Shown: piece after piece, positions 1-8,789 of the stretch
Position numbering within the stretch: the stretch's first letter is position 1
Layout of the letters: every line of letters starts with the position of its first letter
Source of the DNA: Actimicrobium sp047621665
GTDB taxonomy: Bacteria; Pseudomonadota; Gammaproteobacteria; Burkholderiales; Burkholderiaceae_D
Reading direction: 5' to 3'
NCBI GenBank assembly: GCA_047621665.1
Contig: JBLHMB010000010.1
Coordinates: forward strand, 1-64,000
DNA length: 64,000 nt
The notes under the pieces: generated by a model
What the model saw: only the letters and a program-made list of their open reading frames with translations
Databases searched by the model: none
Told to the model about the DNA's origin: nothing
Made by a program: the position numbers and the translations under genes

Positions 1-2
1 GA

Positions 3-947
3 CTCGCTATCACGCCATTCATGTCGAGCCAGTGGGGCCTGATGCTCAGTATGGGATTGCTCAGCGCAGCGGGAGCTGGCGCCGGCAGTTTCTCGATCCT
101 GATCGGAGCCACCGCACAATCGCTACCACCGCAACGACGCGCTTTTGCGGCCGGCTTCATCAACGCTGGTGGCTCGCTGGGCCAATTTGTGTTTGCCCCA
201 TTGATGCAGGCGATCATCAGCTCGGCAGGCTGGGTGATGGCGATGTTCACGATGGCAGCAACCACGCTGTTGACCATTCCTCTGGCCTGGTCCTTTCGAA
301 AAAAAAAGGTCGTCACACCAGCAACCGCAGCGATCAATGAAATCGGACTAGGCCGGCAAGTGCGCCTGGCCATGCGCGACCGCAGTTACCTCTGTCTGCA
401 TGCAGGATTCTTTACGTGCGGCTTCCATATTGCATTTCTGGTTACCCATTTACCCGGTGAGGTTGCTTTGTGTAATTTATCGGCGGGTGTTTCGGCGACG
501 GCGCTGGCACTGATAGGTCTGTTCAATATTGTCGGCAGCCTGTCGGCTGGTGCGCTGGGTTCGCGCTTTCGCATGAAATATCTGCTCGTGGCAATGTACG
601 CCAGCCGCGCGGTGATTATTGCGGTCTACTTGCTGGCACCCAAGAGTGCCTGGACCTTCTACATTTTTGCCGCAGCACTCGGGTTGACCTGGTTGGCAAC
701 GGTGCCGCCAACGGCTGGGTTAGTGGGAAAATTATTCGGCATAAGATATCTGGCGACGTTGTTCGGACTGACCTTGCTATCGCATCAGATCGGCGGTTTT
801 TTTGGCGCCTGGCTGGGCGGTCTGGCCATGGAAAACTTCGGCAATTACAACTGGATGTGGTACGCCGATATCGTGCTGGCACTCGCTGCGGCACTGATCA
901 ACCTGCCGATACGGGAAGCACCTTTGTCCGCCCCCGTTCCGGGATAA
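3..947 (+). CDS. MFS transporter, 3' part (5' end outside window)
   Basis: C-terminal part of a major facilitator superfamily permease. The reading frame is open from base 3, so the Met at 21 is probably internal and the true start lies upstream of the window. About 308 visible residues hold roughly nine hydrophobic segments rich in Gly and Ala, split by a basic loop (RKKK near visible residue 94) that fits the cytoplasmic loop between the two six-helix halves. The second half carries the usual pseudo-repeat, with a short Gly/Arg loop (GALGSRFRMK) after its second helix. The substrate cannot be told. The gene ends shortly before a convergent minus-strand gene, and I see no T-rich terminator in the 56-base gap. 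Confidence 0.85.
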   Translation, partial: LAITPFMSSQWGLMLSMGLLSAAGAGAGSFSILIGATAQSLPPQRRAFAAGFINAGGSLGQFVFAPLMQAIISSAGWVMAMFTMAATTLLTIPLAWSFRKKKVVTPATAAINEIGLGRQVRLAMRDRSYLCLHAGFFTCGFHIAFLVTHLPGEVALCNLSAGVSATALALIGLFNIVGSLSAGALGSRFRMKYLLVAMYASRAVIIAVYLLAPKSAWTFYIFAAALGLTWLATVPPTAGLVGKLFGIRYLATLFGLTLLSHQIGGFFGAWLGGLAMENFGNYNWMWYADIVLALAAALINLPIREAPLSAPVPG

Positions 948-1003
948 GTTGAAATTATTTTATTTTGGCAACTGACGTCTGTCATATCGGTTGCCATCGA
1001 CGG

Positions 1004-1444
1004 TCAGCAATTACCTTTCTTTGCCTGTCCGGGCGGACAGTGGCTGCCGCCTTGCCGGTTGTCGCTATCATCCCGATCGTCGTAGCGATCGTCGTCACGA
1101 TCCTTCTTGTGTTTCTTATATTTTTTGCCGTCCTGTTTCCAGCCACCGCGATCGAGTCGCCAGCCATCGCTTTCCTGGCGCCATTGCGGTTGGTCATAAC
1201 GATGGTCAACCCGGTTACGTTCCCAGTGACCGGTCGACCAGACGTGCTGGTTGCCATTCCAGTTCCAATAACCGGGAGCCCACAAATAACCGTTGCGGGG
1301 CGGAGGAACAACTTCATAACGCACTGGTGGCGGCGCATCGCCGAGGAGAATATTGATGCTGACTTGAGCCATGGCTTGGGTCGGCAGGAAGGCGGCAGAA
1401 CTGAAGGTGAGCATCACGGCCGCAACGTAGAGTATTTTTTTCAT
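1004..1444 (-). CDS. Secreted YXWxPGYW-repeat protein
   Basis: Small exported protein of 146 residues. I start it at the ATG at 1444 because it begins with a clean signal peptide (MKKILYVAAV, a hydrophobic core, then a likely cut after AMA near residue 26); an upstream in-frame start at 1513 would put 23 extra residues before the signal. The mature part has a YLWAPGYWNW motif and a second aromatic repeat (HVWSTGHW), typical of the YXWXPGYW-type periplasmic or surface proteins of betaproteobacteria, which have no defined function. The C-terminal half is very rich in Asp, Arg and Lys (KKHKKDRDDDRYDDRDD) and ends in a Cys-containing segment. A possible -10 (TATAGT) lies about 30 bases upstream. 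Confidence 0.7.
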   Translation of the reverse strand: MKKILYVAAVMLTFSSAAFLPTQAMAQVSINILLGDAPPPVRYEVVPPPRNGYLWAPGYWNWNGNQHVWSTGHWERNRVDHRYDQPQWRQESDGWRLDRGGWKQDGKKYKKHKKDRDDDRYDDRDDSDNRQGGSHCPPGQAKKGNC

Positions 1445-1475
1445 TATGTGCACCCGATAAGTTGAACTGACTTTG

Positions 1476-1481
1476 ACTATA
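1476..1481 (-). promoter_or_regulatory. Possible -10 element of the YXWxPGYW gene
   Basis: Read on the minus strand this is TATAGT, five of six matches to the sigma-70 -10 box, placed so that transcription would begin about 25 bases before the ATG at 1444. No convincing -35 box lies 17 bases upstream, so this is weak support. Confidence 0.25.
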
Positions 1482-1530
1482 CCCAGAAATAGACAAAAAT
1501 TCGTATTTAACAAATCCGCTTACACCTCAG

Positions 1531-2190
1531 TTATCGCTGATGCGCCCGCTGCAAGCGTTTTTCAACGCGCCGTTGCAATGCTTCGAACAGCAGGCTCAGG
1601 CACCAGTACAGCAAGGCCGCCGCCACATACAGCGGCAGTGGCCGGAACGTTGTGGCAATCACTTCCTTAGTCGCCAGCATCAGTTCCGTGACGGTGATGA
1701 CCGACACCAGCGACGTATCCTTGATCAGACTGATCAGCGTATTGCCCAACGACGGCACGGCAATACGCAATGCTTGCGGACCAACAATGAAGCGCAGGGT
1801 CTGCGTCCAGGTAAAACCGAGGCTGTAACTGGCCGACCACTGCCCGGCACTGACACCCTGCACCGCACCGCGCAAACTCTCCGACAGGAACGCCCCGGCG
1901 TTCAGGCTCAATGCCAGAATGCCGGCACTGACCGGAGAAAATTCGATGCCGATGCCGGGCAAGCCGTAATAAATCAGGAAAACCTGCACCAGTAGCGGCG
2001 TGCCGCGAATCATGCTGACATACAGCGTGGCCGGCCATTGCAGGACGCGCCATGGCAGCAGCCGTGCCATCGCCAGCAGCGTCCCGAGCAGCAAGCCACC
2101 CGCCATCGAGGCTACCGCAAACATGATGGTGTAGAGCACACCCTTGAGCATGATCGGTGCCGCGAGGGTCAATAATTCGATCAAGTTCAT
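1531..2190 (-). CDS. Polar amino-acid ABC transporter permease
   Basis: Inner-membrane permease of the HisM/GlnP family, 219 residues, the usual size. The start at 2190 (MNLIELLTLA) is chosen because a GGAAG ribosome site lies just upstream and homologues begin here; the frame stays open to 2394 but that extension is polar and unlike the family. About five transmembrane segments are visible. The cytoplasmic coupling loop (SYSLGFTWTQ, then PQALRIAVPSLGN) is the EAA loop with its Glu-Ala-Ala replaced. Such permeases work with a periplasmic binding protein and an ATPase, but neither is next to it: a secreted protein lies on one side and psiF on the other. They could be encoded elsewhere. The substrate is not predictable. 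Confidence 0.85.
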   Translation of the reverse strand: MNLIELLTLAAPIMLKGVLYTIMFAVASMAGGLLLGTLLAMARLLPWRVLQWPATLYVSMIRGTPLLVQVFLIYYGLPGIGIEFSPVSAGILALSLNAGAFLSESLRGAVQGVSAGQWSASYSLGFTWTQTLRFIVGPQALRIAVPSLGNTLISLIKDTSLVSVITVTELMLATKEVIATTFRPLPLYVAAALLYWCLSLLFEALQRRVEKRLQRAHQR

Positions 2191-2497
2191 TGCGCTTCCA
2201 GTCACTCCAGCCGATCGGCATAAGGGCCGCAGTATAACTGGCTGCTCGTCAGCGACACTAACCGGCATGCGAGTCCGCATCGGGCGGTTCGAGCAGTTGA
2301 GGTGACGGGGTAGAGGCGCGTCAAGACAATCAAAGTAAGCAATCGTCAGGAGGTCCCTTCGATCAGCAGACTCGACTTGTTTGAGCCAATCCACAGTAAG
2401 CCTTCCGACTTAATACGGTGCTGAAGATTTTTCATGATCACCACCACCACGGCTTGCAGAGAAACTTGCATCGCAATAGTCAGCCCAAACTGGACGC
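2191..2497. other. Intergenic stretch with no recognised gene
   Basis: About 300 bases between the start of the amino-acid permease and the psiF terminator. It should hold the permease promoter: on the minus strand a TATACT hexamer lies at 2231-2236, about 45 bases before the permease start, but no good -35 box is seen. I found no RNA gene, convincing short ORF or repeat. Confidence 0.4.
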
Positions 2498-2540
2498 AAA
2501 AAAAAAGACCGCTCAGCGCACTGACCGGTCATTTTTTATT
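2498..2540 (-). terminator. Rho-independent terminator of the PsiF-repeat gene
   Basis: On the minus strand, GACCG and CGGTC pair around an inner TCAG/CTGA stem with a TGCG loop (2507-2530), interrupted by one G-G mismatch and followed by a run of nine T. It lies 20-60 bases after the stop of the PsiF-repeat gene at 2560. Transcription read the other way also meets a T-rich tract. Confidence 0.85.
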
Positions 2541-2559
2541 ACTAAAATACAGCGGAGAA

Positions 2560-2871
2560 TCAGGCAGCTTTTTTCAAACAGTCTTTCATGAAGGCCTTGC
2601 GCTCGTCGCCTTTTTTACCCGTGGCGTCGGCATTGCAGGTTTTCATTTTGTTCTGTTGGGTAGCCGGTTCTGCGGGTGCTGCCGCTGCAGCCGCATCTGC
2701 CGCCGGCTTGGCACTCAGGCATTGCTTCATGAAAGCTTTACGCTCGTCGCCTTTTTTCCCGGTGGCTTCCTTATTGCAAGTGCCCATCTTGGTTTGCTGA
2801 GCCGAAGCAGCCAGCGCGGAGTTGAAGCAGAACGGGACGGCGAGCAGTAAAACGGCAAGGATGGTTTTCAT
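2560..2871 (-). CDS. psiF: PsiF-repeat periplasmic protein
   Basis: Small exported protein of 103 residues. The start at 2871 (MKTILAVLLLAV) gives a normal signal peptide ending near SALA and follows an AGGAG ribosome site; a longer frame to 2886 adds five residues. The mature protein carries two copies of the PsiF repeat, each with CN or CNA, then ATGKKGDERKAFMK and C (about residues 33-53 and 79-99), joined by an Ala/Pro linker. In Escherichia coli psiF is a phosphate-starvation-inducible gene of unknown function; whether this copy is phosphate-controlled cannot be seen. Each repeat keeps two Cys that could form a disulfide. It is followed by a strong terminator and is probably monocistronic. 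Confidence 0.85.
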   Translation of the reverse strand: MKTILAVLLLAVPFCFNSALAASAQQTKMGTCNKEATGKKGDERKAFMKQCLSAKPAADAAAAAAPAEPATQQNKMKTCNADATGKKGDERKAFMKDCLKKAA

Positions 2872-2974
2872 GGTTGTTCTCCTCAAGGAAAATTCACCGC
2901 CAGCGGATTGGGCGGTTGCCGGAATTACAGCATGATTTCAATCTCAATGCGACCTCATGGTCATCAAAAAGCGC

Positions 2975-5900
2975 TCAGGCAGAGCGCGCATCGGTGGCAA
3001 AACCCATTGCTGACTCCATATCGACAGCGACAATACGCGAGACACCCTGCTCCTGCATCGTCACGCCAATCAGTTGCTGTGCCATTTCCATCGCGATCTT
3101 GTTATGCGAAATAAACAGGAACTGTGTCTTTACTGCCATGCGCCTCACCAGATTGCAAAGCCGTTCGGTATTCGAGTCATCCAGCGGCGCATCGACTTCA
3201 TCGAGCAGGCAGAACGGTGCCGGGTTGAGCTGAAACATCGAGAAAACGAGCGCGGTCGCCGTCAGCGCTTTTTCACCACCTGACAGCAAATGAATAGTGG
3301 CGTTCTTTTTGCCGGGTGGCTGCGCCATCACCTGCACGCCCGCATCCAGAATCTCGTCACCCGTCATCACCAGCCGGGCCTGACCACCGCCAAACAGAAT
3401 AGGAAACAGCTCGCCGAAATGCTGATTAACCTTGTCGAAGGTGACCTGCAGCAGTTCGCGGGTTTCCTTGTCGATGCGGTGAATGGCATCCTGCAGCGTG
3501 TCGATCGCTTCGGTCAGATCAGCATTCTGTGCATCCAGAAAATTCTTGCGCTCCGACGCAATCGCCAGTTCATCGAGTGCCGCGAGGTTAACGGCACCCA
3601 GCGCGATGATGGCATTACCCAGACGGGTGACTTCGCCTTGCAAATAGGAAGGCCGCAAGTCGTCATGCAGCTTGGCCGACAGCGCCACTTCGTCGGCCTG
3701 CGCATCGGTCAATTGCTGTGCAAACTGTTCCTGATTCAGACGCGCCGCCTGCTCCTTCAATTGCAGTTCGACGATGCGGTCGCGCTGCGGCTGCAAGCTG
3801 CGCTCGGATTGCGTGCGGGCGTCTTCGTGCTGGCGCAGCTGTTGCGAGAGCTGGTCCAACTCATGGCGGGCATCGGAGAGTGCGCGCTCCTGATTGGTCC
3901 GTTGATCGAGCAAGCTCTGCAAGCCGGCCTGCGCGGCCTGTTCATCGAGTCCGGTTTGTTCCTGCCGACCTTGCTGCAGGCTGGCCGTCAGTTGCGCGAC
4001 CTGCTGCTGCGCGGTGGCGATATTACGGCGTAATTCATCGATTTTGCTGCGCTGGCTTTTTTGCGCGTAGTCAATTTCCTGTGCCGAGCGCTCAAGGTCG
4101 CGCAAGCGCTGGCGCGCATCGTTGAGTTGCTGTTCCTTGTTCAGAAAATCAGTCTGCCCATCCTCATGCGCTTCCTGCTGCCCGGCCAGTTCGCCATCGA
4201 GCTGTTCGAACTTGGCTTCCGACTCGGCGCGGGCCTGCTGCTGCTCGGTTTCCTGTTCGGCGATTTCGGCCAGGTCGGTCATGATCTGGCTGCTGCGCTG
4301 GTTGAAGCGCGCCTGCACTTCAGACATCTTCATCACGTCGATTTGCAGACCGTGCATAGCCTGCGTCAACCCGGCCACACGTTGACGGAAATCCTGCAAA
4401 CGCTGTACGGCCTGCGTCAGCGCGGCCTCGGCCTGCACCGAACGGTTACGTGCGGCATCCGCGAGCAGATACTGGGCGCGTACTTGCCGGGTCAGATTGT
4501 CGATCTCCTGCTGGCGCGCCAGCATGCCATCCTGCTCGGAATCCGACGCATAAAACCGCACACTGGACTGGCCGATCAGGTGTCCCTGACGGGTAACAAA
4601 ACTCGCGCCGGCCGGCAATTTGTCACGCGCTGCAAACGCGGCATCAACATCCTCAGCGGCATACAGGTTACACAACCAGTCCTGCATCAGGTGGCGAATG
4701 CCCGGATCGTTTTGCAGCAACAGATTTTGCAGCGGTTGCAAACCCTGAACCGAATCGGTGACCGGTGCGGCGCTGGCGGCACTGGCAGAAAACAGTGCCA
4801 ATTTGGCTGGCGGTGCGTCATTAAAGAAGGCTTTGGCCCACTCCAGATTGGACAACTCCAGCGCCGAAGTACGCTCGCGCAGCACCGATTCCAGCGCGGT
4901 TTCCCAGCCTGCCTCGATATGCAGTTTTTGCCACAACCGCGGCAAGCCGTCCAGTTCGTGCCGGTTCAGCCAAGGCTGCACCTTACCCTGGCTTTGCACC
5001 CGCTCCTGCAATTGCTTGAGCGCTCCGAGCCGCGCATCGAGGCGTGCATTGCTTGCGCTCTCTTCATTGACGGCGCCTTGCGCAGCGCGCCGCTCTTCTT
5101 CGAGTCGCGGTTGCTGGTCTTGTGCTTCATCGAGCAGCATCGTGGCTTCTTCCAGCCCGGCACGCTTTTCTTCCAGCTCCAGCGTGGCGTTGACCAACTG
5201 TGCATTGTCGGGCAAGTTCAGTCCGGTCTTTTCCTGCAACAGACGTTCGCGTCGCACAGTCAGGCCATTGAGGATATTGGATGCATTGCGTTGCTGCGCC
5301 GCTTCGAGTTCGATCTGCTGCTGGACATGCATGATCTTTGCGCGCGATTCGGTACTGCGCTGTTGCGCATCGCGCCAGGCTTGCTCCAGCGCCGGCAGCT
5401 GTTCGCCATGCTGTTGCAGCACTTGCTGCGACTGTTCGACACGCTCGCCCTGCTCTTCGAGCAGCAATTCAGCTTCGGCCTGTTCGTCGGCAAACTGGGT
5501 TTGCTGGTGCTGCCAGTGATCGCGTTGTGTGGTCAGCGTATCGAGCTGGGCCTGGAGGCGGCTGCGCGATTCGATGACGAATTTGATCTGCGCTTCGAGG
5601 CTGCCGATTTCGGTATTGGTCTGGTATAGCGCGCCCTGCGCCTGATGCAAGCGGTCACCGGCACCGAAATGGGCCTGACGCATGTGTTCGAGTTCGAGTT
5701 CGACATGGCGTAGCTTGGCAGTTTCCTGTTCCAGTTCAGTCTGAGCTTTTTCGATCTCCATGAAAAACTTGTGCTGCTCGGATTGCGCTTCGTTCCTGCG
5801 CAATAGCCAGAGCAGTTTTTGCTTTTCTTCCTGATCGACCTGCATGTCACGAAAGCGGGTGGCGACAGCGGCTTGCGCTTCAAGTTTCTCGAGATTGGCA

Positions 5901-6505
5901 TTGAGTTCGCGCAGGATATCCTCGACCCGCAGAAGATTTTCGCGCGTGTCGTGCAAGCGGTTTTCCGTTTCGCGGCGGCGCTCCTTGTACTTCGAGACCC
6001 CGGCGGCCTCTTCCAGAAAAATCCGTAATTCTTCAGGACGGGCTTCGATAATGCGCGAAATCATGCCCTGCCCGATGATCGCGTAAGCGCGCGGGCCCAG
6101 TCCGGTACCCAGAAAAATATCCTGAATGTCGCGCCGCCGTACCGGCTGATTGTTAATGTAATAGGTTGAGGTACCGTCACGGGTAAGCGTGCGCTTGACG
6201 GCGATTTCCGCGTACTGACCCCATTGTCCGGCCGCCTTGCCATCCGAGTTATCGAACAGCAGCTCGACCGAGGCGCGTCCGGCCGGCTTGCGATGCGTGG
6301 TGCCGTTGAAGATCACGTCCTGCATCGATTCACCGCGCAGCTCCGAGGCTTTCGACTCCCCCAGCACCCAGCGCACGGCGTCGATGATGTTGGACTTGCC
6401 GCAGCCGTTCGGTCCGACCACACCGACCAGCTGGCCCGGCACCTGAAAATTGGTTGGATCGACGAACGACTTGAAGCCGGAGAGTTTGATGGAAGATAAG
6501 CGCAC
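2975..6505 (-). CDS. smc: Chromosome segregation ATPase SMC
   Basis: Structural maintenance of chromosomes protein of 1176 residues, the usual length. The N-terminal ATPase half has Walker A GPNGCGKSN near residues 32-40 and the Q-loop region. Long heptad-rich coiled coils follow, broken near the middle by a globular hinge. The C-terminal half carries the ABC signature LLSGGEKA (about 1073) and Walker B CLLDEVDAPLDD (about 1098-1109). The dimer, with ScpA/ScpB, compacts and segregates the chromosome. I start at the GTG at 6505 (VRLSSIKLSGFKSF) because homologues begin at this point; another GTG at 6547 would add 14 residues, and neither has a clear ribosome site. It is divergent from dapC; scpAB are not nearby. 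Confidence 0.95.
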   Translation of the reverse strand: MRLSSIKLSGFKSFVDPTNFQVPGQLVGVVGPNGCGKSNIIDAVRWVLGESKASELRGESMQDVIFNGTTHRKPAGRASVELLFDNSDGKAAGQWGQYAEIAVKRTLTRDGTSTYYINNQPVRRRDIQDIFLGTGLGPRAYAIIGQGMISRIIEARPEELRIFLEEAAGVSKYKERRRETENRLHDTRENLLRVEDILRELNANLEKLEAQAAVATRFRDMQVDQEEKQKLLWLLRRNEAQSEQHKFFMEIEKAQTELEQETAKLRHVELELEHMRQAHFGAGDRLHQAQGALYQTNTEIGSLEAQIKFVIESRSRLQAQLDTLTTQRDHWQHQQTQFADEQAEAELLLEEQGERVEQSQQVLQQHGEQLPALEQAWRDAQQRSTESRAKIMHVQQQIELEAAQQRNASNILNGLTVRRERLLQEKTGLNLPDNAQLVNATLELEEKRAGLEEATMLLDEAQDQQPRLEEERRAAQGAVNEESASNARLDARLGALKQLQERVQSQGKVQPWLNRHELDGLPRLWQKLHIEAGWETALESVLRERTSALELSNLEWAKAFFNDAPPAKLALFSASAASAAPVTDSVQGLQPLQNLLLQNDPGIRHLMQDWLCNLYAAEDVDAAFAARDKLPAGASFVTRQGHLIGQSSVRFYASDSEQDGMLARQQEIDNLTRQVRAQYLLADAARNRSVQAEAALTQAVQRLQDFRQRVAGLTQAMHGLQIDVMKMSEVQARFNQRSSQIMTDLAEIAEQETEQQQARAESEAKFEQLDGELAGQQEAHEDGQTDFLNKEQQLNDARQRLRDLERSAQEIDYAQKSQRSKIDELRRNIATAQQQVAQLTASLQQGRQEQTGLDEQAAQAGLQSLLDQRTNQERALSDARHELDQLSQQLRQHEDARTQSERSLQPQRDRIVELQLKEQAARLNQEQFAQQLTDAQADEVALSAKLHDDLRPSYLQGEVTRLGNAIIALGAVNLAALDELAIASERKNFLDAQNADLTEAIDTLQDAIHRIDKETRELLQVTFDKVNQHFGELFPILFGGGQARLVMTGDEILDAGVQVMAQPPGKKNATIHLLSGGEKALTATALVFSMFQLNPAPFCLLDEVDAPLDDSNTERLCNLVRRMAVKTQFLFISHNKIAMEMAQQLIGVTMQEQGVSRIVAVDMESAMGFATDARSA

Positions 6506-6650
6506 GAAGTCAGCAGTCAGTAGACGATCAGGTGATGAAGCGGACACCGCAACGGTGCCGCAAAAAAGGGCTTCATCATAACATTGGCGCTAAGCTGCCC
6601 CGCCGGTTTTGGCCATACCAAACAACAACGGTACATTGGTGACGCGACGT

Positions 6651-6656
6651 TATAAT
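6651..6656 (+). promoter_or_regulatory. Probable -10 box upstream of dapC
   Basis: A perfect TATAAT lies 50 bases before the dapC start codon in the smc-dapC divergent gap. The -35 position, 17 bases upstream, is not consensus, so the promoter may be weak or activator-dependent. Confidence 0.45.
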
Positions 6657-6706
6657 AGTGAGCAATTTCATCCATTTGCAGCCTCGCCAACCACCCGCTA
6701 GCACCC

Positions 6707-7906
6707 GTGAATCCAAATCTGAATCAGCTGCAACCCTACCCATTCGAGAAACTCCGCCAACTGTTTGCGGACGTGACCCCGAACCCGGCCTTTACACCTA
6801 TCAGTCTTGGCATCGGCGAACCGAAGCACCCGACTCCCGCTTTCATCAAACAAACCATGGCCGACCATCTTGGCGGACTGGCCAGCTATCCGAGCACCGC
6901 TGGCAGTGACGCATTGCGCGGCACCATCGCCGCCTGGCTGGCACGGCGCTACGACTTGCCGAAGATCGACCCCGCCACGCAAGTTTTGCCGGTCAACGGC
7001 TCGCGTGAAGCCTTGTTTGCGCTGGCACAAACAGTGATTGATCCGGCCAGCGATGCGCTGGTGCTGTGTCCGAACCCGTTCTATCAGATCTATGAAGGCG
7101 CCACGTATCTGGCCGGTGCCACACCCTATTTCGTCAACGCCGATCCGGCGCGCAATTTTGCGCCGGACTACGCGACGGTTCCGGCCGAAGCCTGGCAACG
7201 GGTGCGATTGCTGTACTTGTGCACACCGGGCAATCCGACCGGATCGGTAATGACGCTGGCTGACTGGAAGCTGTTGTTCGACCTGTCGGACAAGTACAAC
7301 TTCGTGATTGCCGCCGATGAGTGTTATTCCGAAATCTATTTCAAACCGGAAGCGCCGCTCGGGTCGTTGCAGGCAGCGAGCCTGCTTGGTCGCGCCGACT
7401 TCCACAACCTGATCGCGTTCTCCAGCCTGTCGAAGCGCTCGAACGTCCCCGGCATGCGCTCAGGCTTTGTGGCCGGCGACGCGGCAATCATGAAAAAATT
7501 CCTGCTGTATCGCACCTATCAAGGCGGCGCGATGAGCCCGACTGTTCAAGCCGCCTCGATCGCTGCCTGGAACGACGAACAGCATGTGATCGACAATCGC
7601 GCCAAATACCTCGACAAGTTCTCCCGCGTGACGCCAATGCTGCAGGAAGTCCTCGATGTCGCCTTGCCGGACGCCGGTTTTTACCTGTGGGCCGGTGTCG
7701 ATCGCTATCCCGGCATCAGCGATGTCGAGTTCGCCCGCCGTCTGTATGCCGAATATAATGTGACGGTTTTGCCCGGCAGCTACCTCGGGCGCGAAGCCCA
7801 CGGCAGCAATCCCGGACGCAACCGGATCCGCATGGCCCTGGTGGCCGAAGCCGATGAATGCCTGGAAGCCGCCGTACGACTCGTTGCGTTTACCCGCACC
7901 CTCTGA
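6707..7906 (+). CDS. dapC: Succinyldiaminopimelate transaminase DapC
   Basis: Class I/II PLP aminotransferase of 399 residues that converts N-succinyl-L-2-amino-6-oxopimelate to N-succinyl-L,L-diaminopimelate with glutamate as donor, in the succinylase route to lysine and peptidoglycan. The PLP lysine is K243 in SSLSKRSNVPGMRSG. PGNPTGS (174-180) and the DECY motif (204-207) are the other fold signatures. The start is a GTG at 6707 (MNPNLNQLQPYPFEKL), which matches the family N-terminus. DapD follows 28 bases later and dapE lies further down, so this is a lysine/diaminopimelate cluster. The dap context separates it from general aspartate aminotransferases. Confidence 0.93.
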   Translation: MNPNLNQLQPYPFEKLRQLFADVTPNPAFTPISLGIGEPKHPTPAFIKQTMADHLGGLASYPSTAGSDALRGTIAAWLARRYDLPKIDPATQVLPVNGSREALFALAQTVIDPASDALVLCPNPFYQIYEGATYLAGATPYFVNADPARNFAPDYATVPAEAWQRVRLLYLCTPGNPTGSVMTLADWKLLFDLSDKYNFVIAADECYSEIYFKPEAPLGSLQAASLLGRADFHNLIAFSSLSKRSNVPGMRSGFVAGDAAIMKKFLLYRTYQGGAMSPTVQAASIAAWNDEQHVIDNRAKYLDKFSRVTPMLQEVLDVALPDAGFYLWAGVDRYPGISDVEFARRLYAEYNVTVLPGSYLGREAHGSNPGRNRIRMALVAEADECLEAAVRLVAFTRTL

Positions 7907-7934
7907 TTTTTATTCTTAAAGATTGTTCAACACC

Positions 7935-8759
7935 ATGACACAAGCACTCCAGCAAATTATTGACCAGGCATGGGAAGACCGCGCCAGCCTGTCACCGCAA
8001 GCCGCACCTGCCGCCATCCGTGAAGCCGTCGCCCACGTACTCGAACAACTCAATGACGGCTCGCTGCGCGTCGCGCAAAAAGATAGCGGTAGCTGGGTCG
8101 TCAATCAGTGGGTCAAAAAAGCCGTGCTGCTGTCGTTCCGCCTTGAAGACAATATCGTCATGCCGTCCGGCGATCACATGCAGTTCTATGACAAGGTCCC
8201 GACCAAGTTTGCCAATTACACCGCCGAAGATTTTGCCAAGGGCGGCTTTCGCGTGGTGCCGCCTGCCGTCGCCCGTCGTGGCAGCTTTATCGGCAGGAAC
8301 GTGGTCATGATGCCGTCGTTCGTCAACATCGGTGCTTACGTCGATGAAGGCACGATGGTCGATGCGTGGGCGACCGTCGGTTCCTGCGCTCAGATCGGCA
8401 AGAACGTCCACCTGTCAGGTGGTGTCGGTATCGGTGGCGTACTCGAACCGATGCAAGCCAACCCGACCATCATCGAAGACAACTGCTTCATCGGCGCCCG
8501 TTCGGAAATCGTCGAAGGCGTCATCGTCGAAGAAAACTCGGTCATCTCGATGGGCGTTTATATCGGCCAGTCGACCAAGATTTATGACCGTGCTACCGGC
8601 GAAGTCACGTATGGCCGGATTCCATCCGGCTCCGTCGTTGTTGCCGGCAACCTGCCATCAGCAGATGGCAAATACAGCCTGTATTGCGCGGTCATCGTCA
8701 AGCGGGTCGATGCGAAGACGCGTGCCAAGACAGGAATCAACGAGTTGTTGCGCGATTAA
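7935..8759 (+). CDS. dapD: Tetrahydrodipicolinate N-succinyltransferase DapD
   Basis: Cytoplasmic enzyme of 274 residues that transfers succinyl from succinyl-CoA to tetrahydrodipicolinate, the step before DapC. The C-terminal two thirds is a left-handed beta-helix of hexapeptide repeats (for example VGSCAQIGKNVHLSGGVGIG), and the N-terminal part is helical, as in the family. Length is typical. I use the ATG at 7935 (MTQALQQIID); a TTG at 7923 adds four residues. It sits between dapC and a PilU-type ATPase on the same strand, and is very likely cotranscribed with both. Confidence 0.95.
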   Translation: MTQALQQIIDQAWEDRASLSPQAAPAAIREAVAHVLEQLNDGSLRVAQKDSGSWVVNQWVKKAVLLSFRLEDNIVMPSGDHMQFYDKVPTKFANYTAEDFAKGGFRVVPPAVARRGSFIGRNVVMMPSFVNIGAYVDEGTMVDAWATVGSCAQIGKNVHLSGGVGIGGVLEPMQANPTIIEDNCFIGARSEIVEGVIVEENSVISMGVYIGQSTKIYDRATGEVTYGRIPSGSVVVAGNLPSADGKYSLYCAVIVKRVDAKTRAKTGINELLRD

Positions 8760-8789
8760 TTGCGCGGCTAATCTTTTCGGGAGAGCAGC

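Noticed and set aside
4061..5629. Long plus-strand ORF (522 codons) opposite smc
   Set aside because: It lies wholly antisense to the smc coiled coil, where biased codon use opens the opposite frame. It has no ribosome site or recognisable domain, and smc is certain.
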